Assembly (NCBI GenBank): GCA_031216445.1
Contig: CM062210.1
Coordinates: forward strand, 20,026,501-20,090,500
Direction: 5' to 3'
DNA from: Lateolabrax maculatus
Taxonomy: Eukaryota; Chordata; Actinopteri; Acropomatiformes; Lateolabracidae
Length of the DNA: 64,000 nucleotides
The notes beneath the pieces were generated by a model. The model was not told where the DNA came from. It worked only from the letters and a program-made list of their open reading frames with translations, and searched no databases. The translations under genes were made by a program, and so were the position numbers. Below, in pieces: positions 47,165 through 59,956 of this stretch (position 1 is the stretch's first letter; each line of letters opens with the position of its first letter).

Positions 47165-48784
47165 CGCAGGACACACTGCAATTACTCAACGGAAACTTTT
47201 TTCTCTTCCGTGGAAAAGGCTACAGTACCAGATAAGTGCAGTTACTAAAGTACATTTCCCTCTCTTCACCATTAGAAGTGTTCCAAAATGACCATATAAT
47301 TATTTCTGCTGGGTTAGCACTGAGAAGTCTTTTTTGATTAGGAAGGGCAAAAGAGTCAGTGAATTGATGCATAAGTAACTAAAGTTCAGCCATGATAAGA
47401 ACTGCAGGCATTCTTAAAATGCTAAGGAAAATATCTTTAATAGCTCTTTCCTTATCTCGTAGGCAACACCAGAACATCCCTTATGAAACGAAGGGGGAGA
47501 TACTGCAATCCCACAGTACCTTGCCAACAACTAACCATCCTAACCGTCATGTTACAGCTTTTCTGCTGCTTATTTTGGAAATCACACACCAGTAGTCTGC
47601 AATATTCCTAAACAGCCAAATTTCTTTCTTACAAAAAGACTCTTTCGAAATCCTGAGGTAGTCAGTTAAATACCTGAGGTCAGCATTCATAAATGCTTTG
47701 GTGGTATTGGATTTAAGTATGACACCAGCCCAGTGTGTCCAGCCTTTTTTCACTGACTTCCATGTTTGTATTTCTCCAGATCTCCTGACGAAACAGAGGG
47801 GCTAGATTGTTAGACTTAAAGAAGCCAATCTAAAATAAGGACAGTATATTCCTATATTCATTTTGCCAAAATATTTTTTTTCCAGCCTTGTGGGTGGCGT
47901 TGCAGGTCTGAGAGATGAGCTATGATTGAGTCAGGGCAGGTGGGGAGGGTTGGGTTGCTGTCGGGAGCACGGGCTCCACGAAGTGTGGACCTCTGCTTTT
48001 ATAGGAGCTGCTCTTTGTTTTCTCTTTATTTTGTAATGTTCAGTTTTTGTTGAAAATATCGGGGAGAGGTGTCATCTTTAGTGATGTGGTTTGTTCTGCT
48101 GTTGAACTGTATCGCATCATACAGACACTTGTATCTGTCATTTAGGTTACATTGATATACTGTAAATGAGATAGAAACACCTGACAGGACATTACTACCT
48201 TCATCATATTCAAATCAAATACTGAATTTTTAAATCCCACCAAAACTGCACTTTTTGACAGAATAAGAAATATACGAACTCTACAGAATAAGTGCACTAC
48301 AGTTTGCTTATATCTGCAATGTACATACACAGTCTGTAAAATGTATATTAAATAAAAACAACATATTTACAAATGTCATTACAGACTTTCATGCATTTTT
48401 TACACAGAGTAAAAAGCTTACAAGGCACACAGGGTAACATGCAGGGGCTGCTTACATTATGCACTCTGTTTGTTATTTGTGTGTAAACCACTTGGCTTTT
48501 ATCTTGTCACACCAGAACTACTGCACAATCAGGGAGCAAGACCTTCGGAAAAGGGTCTTGAAAGGGCCGGCAACAATAGCAGCTATTCAGTTCAACTTCA
48601 CAACCCTGCAAATGTTAGATGTTCCCCACACCATCAAAGACAGACATACTGCATGTGTCCAGAGTGCTTCGAAACATGAGAGGAAATGGCAAAAGCACTT
48701 GCCCAGTATGCTAATCACATTCTAGCGGTTTAGTATTCCACTCTGCTGCTCGAGGGATTTTTTCCTAGATTAAAAAATAAAAAT

Positions 48785-49015
48785 AAAACATGATTGTGCC
48801 CCCACACCTGATTTGCTGAAAACTTTAGACTCCTAATCAAATCCTGCATCACCTGATGCAGCATCTCCAGCACGCTCCAAGTATTAATTCCACTAATACA
48901 GAGGGATGGTGGAATATCATGGGAGGATATTGGAAAATAATTTCTTGCTTGGTTATTCATTGCGGAATTCATTAAAATCCAATTTTGTGAAATTGAAATA
49001 AAAACAGCCATTTGC
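48785..49015. promoter_or_regulatory. Candidate conserved non-coding element
   Basis: This repeat-free stretch has many homeodomain-type TAAT/ATTA words (CCTAATCAAATC, GTATTAATTCCACTAAT, TCATTAAAATCC) and a CACCTGATGCAG-type palindrome near 48,850. Composition alone suggests an enhancer-like element. Confidence 0.3.
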
Positions 49016-49055
49016 TGTGATAGACTGGCGTGCTACAGCAGCAAATATGAGAACA

Positions 49056-49106
49056 TGGGGGGGACAAGGGTGCAGGGTGATGGGGTGGGGGGTGCGGTAG
49101 GGGGGA
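49056..49106 (+). other. G-rich tract (G-quadruplex potential)
   Basis: Six runs of three or more G lie within about 50 bp, next to a candidate conserved non-coding stretch. Confidence 0.7.
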
Positions 49107-49317
49107 TTGAGACGAAGATAAACAAATACATTCCTCCTGGTTCCTGCATTTCTTATAGCAGAGGGTGGGCAGGCACATCTCCTGCCTTCTACCTATTCTG
49201 GGATAGGCCTCAGACTCTTGAAACTGTTTTTTTTTTTTTTTTTTTGGTGACTCAGTACATCTTCGAGACGTTACCATCCGTCCCCGCTGCGTGCAGACAC
49301 TTGTTTCTATTAGCCCT

Positions 49318-49560
49318 TAATGGTAGCCACCACTTCCCCACATTAGGCGCTGTACACACTCCTAATTGCAGTAACAGTGGGACTGCATTAGCTCATTAGC
49401 ATGCTGCACCACGCGCTCAAGAATAAAGGCAGAGAAACACACAAACGCTGCTGTGATTAGGCCAGGATGGTTGTTTCGTGACAAAAATGCACATCCTTGC
49501 AATTAAATCAAAGAGGTCGGCTGTTCCTGTCAGAGACGAGTGTTTCACCGATGTGCTAGT
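49318..49560. promoter_or_regulatory. Candidate conserved non-coding element
   Basis: The stretch is complex and repeat-free, with TAATTGCAGTAAC, GCATTAGCTCATTAGCATGC and GTGATTAGGCC. No ORF has coding character here. The call rests only on sequence texture. Confidence 0.3.
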
Positions 49561-50120
49561 GTAATGCTAGTGTCTTATGCTAATGCAAAAAATGCTAATG
49601 CCAGTGCTTTTTGTCTATTTTCATGCTAAAATAATGCAAATATTGAGTGTTTACTGAGAAGTCTGTACTTGACGATCAGAAATGTATTCTTCACAGTATT
49701 GTAAATGAAAAGCATTGGCGAGACGCAGAGTGGCCTCCAACAGCATCTACCCAGTGATACACTGGGAGACAGCAGTGTTATGAAGAATGAATCTGTCTTA
49801 GTGAAGATTTAAATGAATTTCATGTCAGGTTGTCCAGATTGTTTATGTCGCTGCTGTCGTGAAGGAACCGCAATTACAGCATGCGTCAGTGTGACGGGCC
49901 AACCTTTAATATGTAACAAGAGGCTCCATATATCATCTCATCAATCAGAAATATACATTTTGAACACAGTGATGAGTGGCGTTGGACGTGAACCACAGAA
50001 ACAGGCCAGAATAAGGGAAAAAGACTAAAGCGGACTATTCAAAACATACAGTGAAAGTAACTCATCTCTGAGCTCCGAGCAGTCCGACAATCAGACAAGT
50101 AAACTCAAATTAGTCGGAAA

Positions 50121-50126
<6 letters not shown>

Positions 50127-50154
<28 letters not shown>
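50127..50154 (+). repeat. (ATT)n microsatellite
   Basis: A perfect ATT run of about nine units in an AT-rich spacer. Confidence 0.95.
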
Positions 50155-50155
<1 letters not shown>

Positions 50156-50824
50156 ACATTTCAGACGCCCTTAACGTCACATTAACTTCCAAATAAAGTG
50201 CTTTAGATCCAAAGAGATGGTCCCAGATCCTAAAGAGAGCCGTGTCAGCTGTAGGCTACTGTTCGGTGCTAATGCTGCCAGGCAGCCAGTAAGCCTCCTG
50301 TGCAAAGGTCGTTTTTTGCAGCATTATAAAAAACATGTGTGCTGTAGGATGATGACATGTCTCTTTGCAAAAAAAATAAATATAAATAAAAATAAAGATT
50401 TACCAGGTGATCATCATACAATCTGACATGCCTTCACATTGTTACCATGTGTGATTCGACCAAGATTTTAGTGGACTCATCATCGCACAGTTTGACATGC
50501 AGCGAACCTGTAAGGCCGATGTAATCACAGTTACACAGTTTGCTTATTTACAACTTGTCTAATCGCTGGTCTGACTATTGCCCGTCAGTTCCCAGATCTC
50601 ATTAATCAATTTGGTGAGTACAAAGTTATCATAGCCAATACAAAATAATGGCCAAAGCTACGAATACAACATCCGATATCTGTAATAACTCAGAGCCACC
50701 GCCTCCTCCCCAGTCCTGTGTTGTTTAGGATGCTGTGAGCTGATAGGACTGAAGCACTTCTGGTCCTCAGCCAACTTCCAGTGGGGTCAATCAGAGTGGA
50801 CTGACACAGGGTCAGCAGCACGCT

Positions 50825-51045
50825 CACACGCCGCTCTCCCAGGCCTTCATTAATATTATTTTCCTGCCGAGCCGCGTCGCCGGCTTATTGCTCTCCTCCG
50901 CGCTTCACATTTCAATGAGGGCTGCCTTGTTGTATTTTTAGGTGAATCTTTTTGAGAGGGAATCATTAATTTTTGATGAAGAGCTTTGATATGCACATGA
51001 AAGCTTGGGATGGAAAATGAAGCTGTTACAGAGGCGTCACAAGCC
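50825..51045. promoter_or_regulatory. Candidate conserved non-coding element
   Basis: TTCATTAATATTATTTTCC, a short CpG-rich patch (CCGAGCCGCGTCGCCGGC), TTTCAATGAGGGC and ATCATTAATTTTTGATGAAG occur without any recognised repeat. No coding frame is supported. Confidence 0.3.
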
Positions 51046-54000
51046 TTGTGTTGGGTCTGCATACATGCAGGATTGGAAGGGTTTTGTGTGTAGGAACACA
51101 GAAAGAGACATCACTGTCATCACTGTATCCATAGAATTCACCTGAAAAATGCTTTTCAGTATTCCAGTGTTGCAAAAATAAAATTTATTCTAAAGCAAGC
51201 ATGTGCTCTTTGAGAATTTGTTTAGTTGTATTTCTATCAAGTGTATGTGGAAAACCCACAAGTTGTGCTATTGGATGCAGCTGGCTAAATGTTAAATATG
51301 AAATGAAAAGCTAATATTTATGCTCTGAAACAAAACGCCTGCTCCATGGAAAAAATAAATCTGCAATTGTGAGTAATAAGGATAGTATAGAACAGTGGCT
51401 CCTGAAATGGGGGTCAATAACCCCCAATGATTTGCAATATAAATCTGTTGGGCCTATGATAAATATTGCATATTTCTGCTACACCAAATTTGTTTTTTTT
51501 TTCAAACTTATTTCTTATTACTTATTTCCTAATTTTGTGTTTTTTTGACAAACAATAAATCAATTACAGAAGGAAACATGTCTCTGTAGCTGAGCTACTC
51601 AGAGCTTATAGACTAGATATATATGTAGCCTGTGATCATCCCTGTCAGATCCAGAACCTCACAGCTTCAGTCAATGCAATTGAGCAGCCACTTCGATGCC
51701 TTATAAATCCATGATGTACCACAGCACCAGCTCTGTAATGCTCCGGCAGCGTCAGTGCAGCTCCACAGCACACGGTAAATCAGAAACTGAGTTATTTGTG
51801 GTGCAGATTGTTCCTTCTTGACACCTGAAAAGCCTAAAAATCCAGCTTGACCTGTGAGAAACGAGCCTTTGACACAGTGCTACATGTGTTTCAGGATGAA
51901 TCCAGCCCAATTAGAGGCCCTGCAGCTCAGGTGCCCCGTGCTGCCACAAGAGGCTGCTGTTGCACTGTGCAGGAGCAGTGATCGGCCTCAGAGGCGTGGG
52001 AGGTCCCTGTCAGCACTCATCTCGCATGGCTTTCTATAGAAACGCAAGTTAATGAAAGTGGGGAGAGATTATGTTGAGCATTACGTTTGATTGGACTTCT
52101 TTAAATAACACTGGAACATTTGTGCTCCACTGACGGTGTGTGTGCATGTGTGTGTGTTGACTTGACGGCTGAACGGACGCTGTACTCTGCACATGTTTTC
52201 TTGCATCAGTGTGTGATAACCTGTGTGTCGCCATATGTTTGTCATCTCACGCACACATACAGTATATGCATGTAAGACCCTTTGTGTGCATATCGGTTGG
52301 TTCTGTGTGACTTAATTTCCCCGTGGAGACGTTGTGTTGTTGCAGCAGTGAAAGTAGAAAAAGGTTGAAAAGTAAAGGTAAATAATAGCGGTGTTCTAAG
52401 AACATGTAGCAACCTCCTGAAACACAAAGCCAGCTCATAATAAGACTACACTTCTGATTGATCAGGTGCTTTTATGGGTTTCCCATCTTTGTTAAATATT
52501 GAACCCCTTGAGATGCTTTGCTTGCCACATATTATGTATGTATCATGTAATTGTATGTATGCATTTATTGAAGGGGTGTTTGTAATTTGACTCCTTTGTT
52601 GGTTGGTCGTTGCAGCTTGTGAGTGGAGAACAAAGCTGTTCATACTGCTAATTTACAAAACAAATCAATAAGTAATGTGTTCATCCTCGAATTTCAGTGC
52701 CACTTACTGTACATTTTGTTGAATGTAGTTTAAAGGTATGATTTGTCAAACACATTTACAGTGCAAGGGCCTGAGCTCTACAGAGGCACCACAGGTAGAA
52801 TGTGGGCAGAGAGAGGAACCAGCCAACTGTGAGGACATTACAAATTATATGTAATATAAAAGAAAGATATGTAAGAAGAAGTCCTTTAAGTGGTCAGAAA
52901 AAAAAAAAGGAATTTGAAGATCTACATGTAATTTCATGACAACTGAGCAAACTCCATCTGCTGATAAAAGTTTATGTGATGTGAACGAAAGTTCCAGAAC
53001 AGCTACTAAATGGACCTTGTGGTGAGACTATTTTGTCGCCTTCTAAAAATTGTTTCAAACGAAACAATCTGAGAAGGGAACACCAACCTCTGGTTGAATT
53101 GTTTGTAATCCAAAGACATGCCGCCTGTAGCAGGAGGTTGTGAGTGCATACTGCTTTAAAGGGTCAAAAGCCAAAAAGCTGGGAACTGCTGTGTTACACT
53201 GTAGACCACACAACAGGGAAATGACGTTCAAGGGTCATGAATATGTGCATAACTTTAACTAAGGCCGCTGGAAAGTGACTATAGAATAGAATATATTAAT
53301 TGGAAATGCAGCCAAGATTACTGACTCTTGACTCTAACTTCATGAAGTCCGGTCGTCAGTCATGGTATAAATGCTGGATTGAGGCTATTGTTCTGTAATT
53401 CAACCAAACTGAGAGACATAGAAACCATGTTGTTTCATACAGTTTTCTTATAAAATCCTCCACTCTGCACACATCCTTGTGTAACACTTCCAAAGGGAGG
53501 TCATTGTGTGCCAGCTCTGTTGGAAAGAGGACTCTTTTCATGGCTATGTGTCTCTCTCTCCCTCTGTGTGTGTGTATGTGTAGCAACATTGTGTTTGTTT
53601 TTGACATTTGGGAGGCTCTGACTTGTGGCTCGAGGGCTCGCCGATCAATTCAGTCTCTTCCTTTTCCTCTAAACAGACAAAAGTCTTAGCTTTAATTGCT
53701 ACAGCGATGAGGCACACACACTGACTGAACCTTTAATGTCGCTGCATGTCAGACTCTCCCTCTGTTTTTTTTTCTTTAACCATTAATCTCATTCCATCTC
53801 TCTCTCTCTCTCTGTGTTTTACCTCGTTGCCTTCTTCAGGGTATCTGCAGGTCCCTAAGAAGTCTGAAAATGCCATAAAGGGTAATTCCAGTTAGTCATA
53901 TTTTTCTACTTTTTTTGCCATCATGAAACTACATTTGAAATGTTTCTAATTTCCCCTCACTACAGAGCTTTATGTATATTCAGGTCTGCAAGAGCACTAA

Positions 54001-54359
54001 TCTCCAATATACACCCACAGGGCAAACACAGTCATCTACATCTGAAGCCAAAAAGCAATTAAAACACACTAACACTTAGACAATTCTACAGCCAGCATGT
54101 TTACTATTCTGTTCAAGTACTATGAGGCTGCATTCAGGTGAGATCACATGGTCTGTAAATACAAATAACCAACTGTGGAAGCCTGTTGAGGTGAACTTTC
54201 TCCAGATATTTACAATAGGGGATGTGGGCTTGTGTTTGCTCTCCCACCAGCTGACACAGTTAACGAAGGTGCGAGGAAAAAAATTGATTCAAAATTTTTT
54301 TCATGAACCTGAGGAAGTGCAACGAGTGAAAAATATTGCTAATGCCAATGTTAATAAAG
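51046..54359. other. Non-coding, nothing recognised
   Basis: The stretch has short TC and GT runs (53,797-53,815 and about 52,136-52,157). No exon-like frame is supported. Confidence 0.45.
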
Positions 54360-54830
54360 CAGTGGCAAAAGGAAGTACTCAGATGTTTTACTTAGTTTAT
54401 ATGTTTACTTAATTTTAAAGTTTTTTTTACTTTTAGTAAAAAAATTAATTCTGTCATTAAAAAAGTACTTATATTATTGGTGTTTAATTATTGATGCATT
54501 CATGTGTTCATCACTTTAATGTTGACGCTGGTAAAGGTGAAGCTCATTTTAATTACTTTATATACTGTTGGTTAGCTTGTGAATTTCCCCTGGGGATCAA
54601 TAAAGTCTGATTTTATTTTACCAAATAATAAACTTATATTATATTATTATATAATAAACTTATATTATGTTATTATATAACAAACTTATATTATGTTATT
54701 AGTCTGAATCTGCAAGCTAGTAACTAGCAACTAAAGCTATGAAATAAATGTAGTAGAGTAAAAAGTATAATATTTACTTCTGAATTATCGTGGAGTCAAA
54801 ATATAAAGCAGATAATGGAAAACTCAGTGC
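54360..54830 (+). repeat. Dispersed fish repeat with internal 26-bp tandem array
   Basis: AATGTTGACGCTGGTAAAGG, AATTACTTTATATACTGTTG and AAATGTAGTAGAGTAAAAAG are blocks I recall from a widespread perciform repeat. The related block CCTCAGAATTGTACTTAAGTAC occurs downstream at 55,761. Inside, 54,627-54,702 holds three 24-26-bp units (AATAAACTTATATTATGTTA...). Confidence 0.5.
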
Positions 54831-55110
54831 CTGAAATGGGCCTGTACATTTTTGTCCACATGAGTACCCTTACCTCTTATTGCATACCGTCACCTCCTGG
54901 TTAGTTTAAGTATGCACCTTTAAACATTAGAGTAAGGCTGGATTGTTTTCCCCACTGGCATTCTGCAAAGACCATGTTGGCTAGTGTCCGTGGCCTCCTA
55001 AGTTTGGTTGTTAAGGGTTAGACATGAGAAGTGAAATGGTTAGGGTTAGAAACAAATATCACTGTCAGAGCCAATCAGAGGCAGAATAGGGGTAGGTCTT
55101 TGCGGAATAC

Positions 55111-55215
55111 TGGTGGTGGTGGTGGTGGTGGTGGTGGTGGGGGGGGGGGTATACACAAGTTAAATACTATTGTCATGTTTTCTCTTTACTCCCACTGCCC
55201 CCCCCCCCCCCCCCC
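55111..55215 (+). repeat. (TGG)n-G11 tract followed by C18 tract
   Basis: TGG units (55,111-55,138) run into eleven G (55,139-55,149). After 48 bp comes a run of 18 C (55,198-55,215). Both can form G-quadruplex or i-motif structures and could pair with one another. Confidence 0.95.
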
Positions 55216-57454
55216 TTTGTTCTGTCATGCTATGTATATTCAATTATTACAAGGCAGAAATGTTGATTTACCAGAAGATAAAGGAAGAAATTGAAATAAT
55301 AAGTTTTCAGTTATACTCGATTTCTGTTGATTTCACTGTACTTAAGGGGACATTTGGTGGGAGCAAAGTAAATGCAGTCTTGCCCACACATCATGGACCT
55401 GCCTTTGGTATTCCTTCTCATTATCCACTTGAATCTGTGGGGCAGCAGATAGCATATTTTCAGTTGGTTTTATTGTAGCATATATGCAATATTATATTTC
55501 TGTACAGTTTCATTTGTATCAATAGCTACATACTTTTTTTTATCAACCAAATATACATTTATGTACAAACTGTGGAAATGTCGTAAGTAATGTATGTAAT
55601 GAAATACAAACAAAAATAAATTTAAAGTTGGATATATTACGAAGATATGTGTATAATTATAAATATATACACAAGCGATGATCATGTCATGCGACTGCTG
55701 AATTTGGGTACTGGCCCTTTTTTGGTCCAATTCAGGCACTGGAAATTTTTTCGTAAAGTACCTCAGAATTGTACTTAAGTACAATTATTTAAAAACTTTT
55801 TTCTAAAAGTACATACATAAATTTTTACCTAGGATATGAGGTGCAAAACAGTTCTCTCACTGAACAAAAACATGAATATTGGTAGATTCTGGATCGCGTT
55901 CAGTGACTGTTTTGAAATGTTCTTTCCCTCCACCATATCTGCACATGGCAACATGTGGTGATAGGCAAACTACCTCCTGTGTTGGCACTGAATTGGACAT
56001 AAACCTTAAGTTGTGGAATCATTCAATACAAAGTCCTAGAGGTATTGAAATTAGCTGGCTGGCTGAGGCCTTTCTGTGTGGAGTTTGCATGTTCTCCCCA
56101 AGCTGTGATGGAAATCTTAGAGCTTGTTCACCACGTGTGAATCACAGCATACTGCTACCCAAATCTGAAGATGGAGTCCTGAAGCTCAGTATTTAACTTT
56201 CCCCAGAACTGATAAGTTCCGCTATATCCAGATAGAGTTATTCCTAACTCAGCCTGGCATGTGTGATGACTCTATTGGATATCAGATCCAAACAAGGAAA
56301 GACGTCAACCATTGCTGTCCTAGCAACAGCATAGTCTCTCTACAGCCTCTCTTATCCAGTGTCAACAACCAGGCACCAGCCTGTTGTGTCTAACCCTGAA
56401 AACAGAAGATATCTAGCAGACCTTGGTCTACCAGAGGCCAGAGCCAACTCGGCCTTGTCAGGCACACAGAGTGAGACAGGCGGACAGAGACAGGCAGTTG
56501 ACCTGACCTGTGAAGCACTGTCTTAAGTTACCTTTAACCTACAAGAGGGAAGTTTAACATACAAGAAGGAAAATTCCTTCACACAAGCCTGTGTTGGTTT
56601 TCTTGAGTGAGGAGCAAAAACATGCAGGTTAATTTGATTGGTGACTCTAAACTGCCTGTAGCTGTGAATGTGAGCATGAGCATTGTCTGTCTCTGTGCCA
56701 GCCCTGTGATGACCTGGCAACCTGTCGTCTTACACAGTGTCAGCTGGGACTGGCCCCCCGCAAACCTCTAAAGGATAAGCTAGTACGGCTGATGGATGGG
56801 TGGATAACATTAATGTAAGAAGAAAACTTCCTTTTCTTTTCCAGTGTGTGACTGACGTCCCATTAGATTGTTAAACCCCCCACTGCTCTGCACTAAACAC
56901 TTGAAGCTGTAAAGAGACTACAGGCAGACTGGAGAGGAACGCTCTGTTACAGGCTGATGCTGGCTGTCATATCATTATCTGAAACTGCTTGCTGCCACTT
57001 TGTAAGTAGATGATGTATTAGGTTATTTATGTCCTATACCATCTATACTATATCACAATATGATTCACACCAGTATAAAACTTGTAACTGGGATATGGGT
57101 AATATGTGCACAGGTGCATCTGCAGTAGTCAGTAAGTCATTAGGTTTAAGCCTATAACGAATGAAAGAATGACAGTAAGGATGTCCTGAGGTGCTCCCCA
57201 GAATGTGCTCCTGGAATGCAAGCTGGTTATGTATCCCGAACATGAATCAATAAGACATAGCAGGGACTAGTGTGCGTGTAAAGATAAGAAGACATCGATG
57301 ACATGACACCAAACAGAATGTGAGTGAAGATGAATAAAGTTCCTGTTTAAAATATTATAATGGAAAGATCCGGATGGGATGACAAGGTACAAGAGTGGAT
57401 GTTCAAGGTACATATAACACTTCAACCCCAGTCAAAAAGGCTCACCAGCATCTC
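55216..57454. other. Non-coding, nothing recognised
   Basis: Only a short block near 55,761 (GTACTTAAGTACAATTA) belongs to a repeat family seen upstream at 54.4 kb. The frame 55,879-56,196 has no family features. Confidence 0.45.
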
Positions 57455-58130
57455 GTCTTCTTGAAGGGATACTGAAAAAAGTCCATCTGTCTCCTCAGAT
57501 TCTGGTTACCTTCTGCTACTGCACCATCAAGAGCATACAGTCTGCATAACAGTATGGTATGGGAACTGCTCTGTCTTGGACCGGAAAGAACTGCAGAGGG
57601 TGGTGAAAACTGCCCAACGCATCACCCGTAATCAACTTCCTGTCATTGAGGTTGTCCAGCACAAGCGGTCAAGTCAAGTCAAGTCAATTTTATTTGTATA
57701 GCGCCAAATCATAACAAAAGTTATCTCAAGACGCTTTCACATAGAGTAGGTCTAGACCATACTCTTTAAAATATTATTTACAGAGACCCAACAGTTCCCA
57801 CCATGAGCAAGCACTTGGTGACAGTGGCGAGGAAAAACTCCCTTTTAACAGGTAGAAACCTCGAGCATAACCAGGCTCTGGGTGGGCGGCCATCTGCATC
57901 GACCCAGTTGGGTTGAAAGGGGAGGAGAGAGGGGGAGAGGGGAGACAGAACAGGAGGACAGACAACAAATCAGACTAATAATAATAACAACTGCAATAAT
58001 AATAACAACTGCGGTGTACAACATAATCAGAGACCCCTTTCAGCCGGGCACAGAGTGTTTGCCCTCCTGCAGGAACAGCTTCTTCGCCTCGGATGTCACC
58101 TTGCTGACCCCTGCACTTTGGTGATGGAGA
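57455..58130 (+). mobile_element. Rex1-like LINE C-terminal end, interrupted by a younger retroelement
   Basis: Left part 57,455-57,669 encodes LTFCYCTIKSIQSA, VWYGNCSVLDRKELQRVVK and AQRITRNQLPVIEVVQHKR. Right part 58,013-58,130 continues with NIIRDPFQPGTECLPSCRN. The L2-like tail copy (57,670-58,012) lies between them. Coding content continues across the insertion, so the two parts were one element. Confidence 0.8.
57670..58012 (-). mobile_element. 3'-end copy of the L2-like LINE, inserted in another LINE
   Basis: The full shared tail block is present, beginning with AAGTCAAGTCAAG and ending in a duplicated AATAATAACAACTGC. Both flanks are Rex1-like LINE coding sequence, so this copy inserted into an older element. 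Confidence 0.9.
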
Positions 58131-58364
58131 ACTCCGGCTCAGCAGAATACACTCAAGTGAATATTATTGTATGTATTTTGATGCACATGTTAATCTGCAG
58201 TAGATGAAAAAAGTTTAGCAAATGGAAAGAGGAAAAACTGAACATACATGGAAAGGTGTCTGCAATAACAAGTGGCTGAGCAGGTTTTAACCCTCTAGAC
58301 CCCAGTAGAATTATAAAATGTTGCCCCTTAACTTAAACTAGCATTTTCCTACTCAGTCCAAACA

Positions 58365-58640
58365 AACAGAAAGAAACTGACAATCACAAGTTGGTTTTGT
58401 TTAAAAAAACACAACTTGCTCTTTAATTTGATATCAAATATGTGGCCTGTGTAGCTCTTTAGGTTTGTTTCAACACATTTAAAAAAACACCAGACCAAAC
58501 AATAAATAGCATGTTGTAATAGTTTTTTAAAAGAAAAAACATAAGTAATGTGGTAGATGGGTCCTTTGGAAACTTACACAGTATGACAAAAAATTGCCGA
58601 ATTTAAATGTGGGAAAGTCACTGCGAGCAGGTCAGTCCTC
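58365..58640 (+). repeat. Local direct duplication, copy 1
   Basis: It shares AACAGAAAGAAA-TGACAATC, ACAAGTTG, AACACAACTT-CTCTTTAATTT, CAAATATGTGG and AAAAAAACACCA-AC, then AAAGTCAC-GCGA...CAGTCCTC, with 59,741-59,956 in the same order, about 1.38 kb apart. Confidence 0.8.
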
Positions 58641-59740
58641 AAGTTCATAGTGTTTTTAATCCAATAAATTTGCTAATGACAACTTGAGAGCAAGTTATTT
58701 GAAATGTCCATAACCCAAGCTATGAAGCTGCAGTTGTCAATTAGAACTTTGTTACAATTTGATTTGTAGCAACTTTGTTGTAATTTTTCTATCACATTTC
58801 ACATCAGGCAGAATATTGAATCAGATTTGTGGCAACATAATCAAACAACTTCTTAAATATCAAACAAAAAATATTCAGAGACCTATGTTACTGATCCAAC
58901 GCTCTTCTTCAGTGATGGCTGTTGAAATGTAGAGCCCTTACTGCAACTTTAAGCGAGATAAATGAAACACAATAATCTGTAATGTCACCGTCAAATCTGT
59001 AGCGTTGCTAAAATCCTTTTCAGGAGAAATGGCTCCATTCTCGAGTGCAAGACTATTAGTACTGCTGTTAAAAAAATTTTTTTTAAGAGCAGTGCCTCCA
59101 AAGTCTCGTCATGAAAACAACTGTAGGTTCTGTCTTTTCTCAAACTGAATTATCTTTGGGGGAGAGTCTGCATGCTCACATGTATCGATCAGGCTCTCAC
59201 AGATCACAGGAACATTAATAGAGGGATCACTGACATCTAGAACATGTACAAACCATCACTCGACTGAGCTAATAAAGCACTGTCAGTATAGTGTAGTGTG
59301 ACATATTCCTCCGCCCTCCTCTATCCAATGTATAAGAGCCTTTTTTTTTCAAAACCTAAGCTACCAGCACTGCTGGGAAGGACTGACAGACTTCTCTTAA
59401 TCCTCCTTGAAGGCTTTGAGCCTTACCAAGCCACAAAGATGCAGGAGTAAAGGATTGAGTCTCGTCTGCAGCTGTTCCTTGACAAAAAGAGAACAACAAC
59501 TTCTGTAACTTTGCAAAGCCAACAATCTGACATCACTACCACTTTCCACCCTGACAGGTCAGCTGTATGGAGGGGAGAGAGTAAGCAGCGTTTTACCTTT
59601 GTGGCAATTCAACAACCAAGTGCAACACTATGAATGTCTTCCAGGAGAGACTGTCTGAAAATGTGTGACATTATTTAAATGTCCCAATATGTTAATATCC
59701 ATATTAACTTCTTGTTCACTGAGAACAGCTCTATCTTATA

Positions 59741-59956
59741 AACAGAAAGAAATTGACAATCACAAGTTGATTTCAATTTATAAATAAAACACAACTTCCT
59801 CTTTAATTTTATACCAAATATGTGGTATGTAGCTTTTTAGACCGGGTTTATTCAAACCATCTAAAAAAACACCACACAAAACCACAAATAGCATTATAAC
59901 TAAAATAAATCATAGAATTTCTACATGGAAAAGTCACCGCGACTCAGTCAGTCCTC
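59741..59956 (+). repeat. Local direct duplication, copy 2
   Basis: It matches 58,365-58,640 in order and strand, with a shorter spacer near its end. No transposon ends are visible, so a tandem or segmental duplication is as likely as two insertions. Confidence 0.8.

Noticed and set aside
55031..55294. Gly-rich ORF
   Set aside because: The Gly run is the TGG/G tract. No start context, splice sites or homology.
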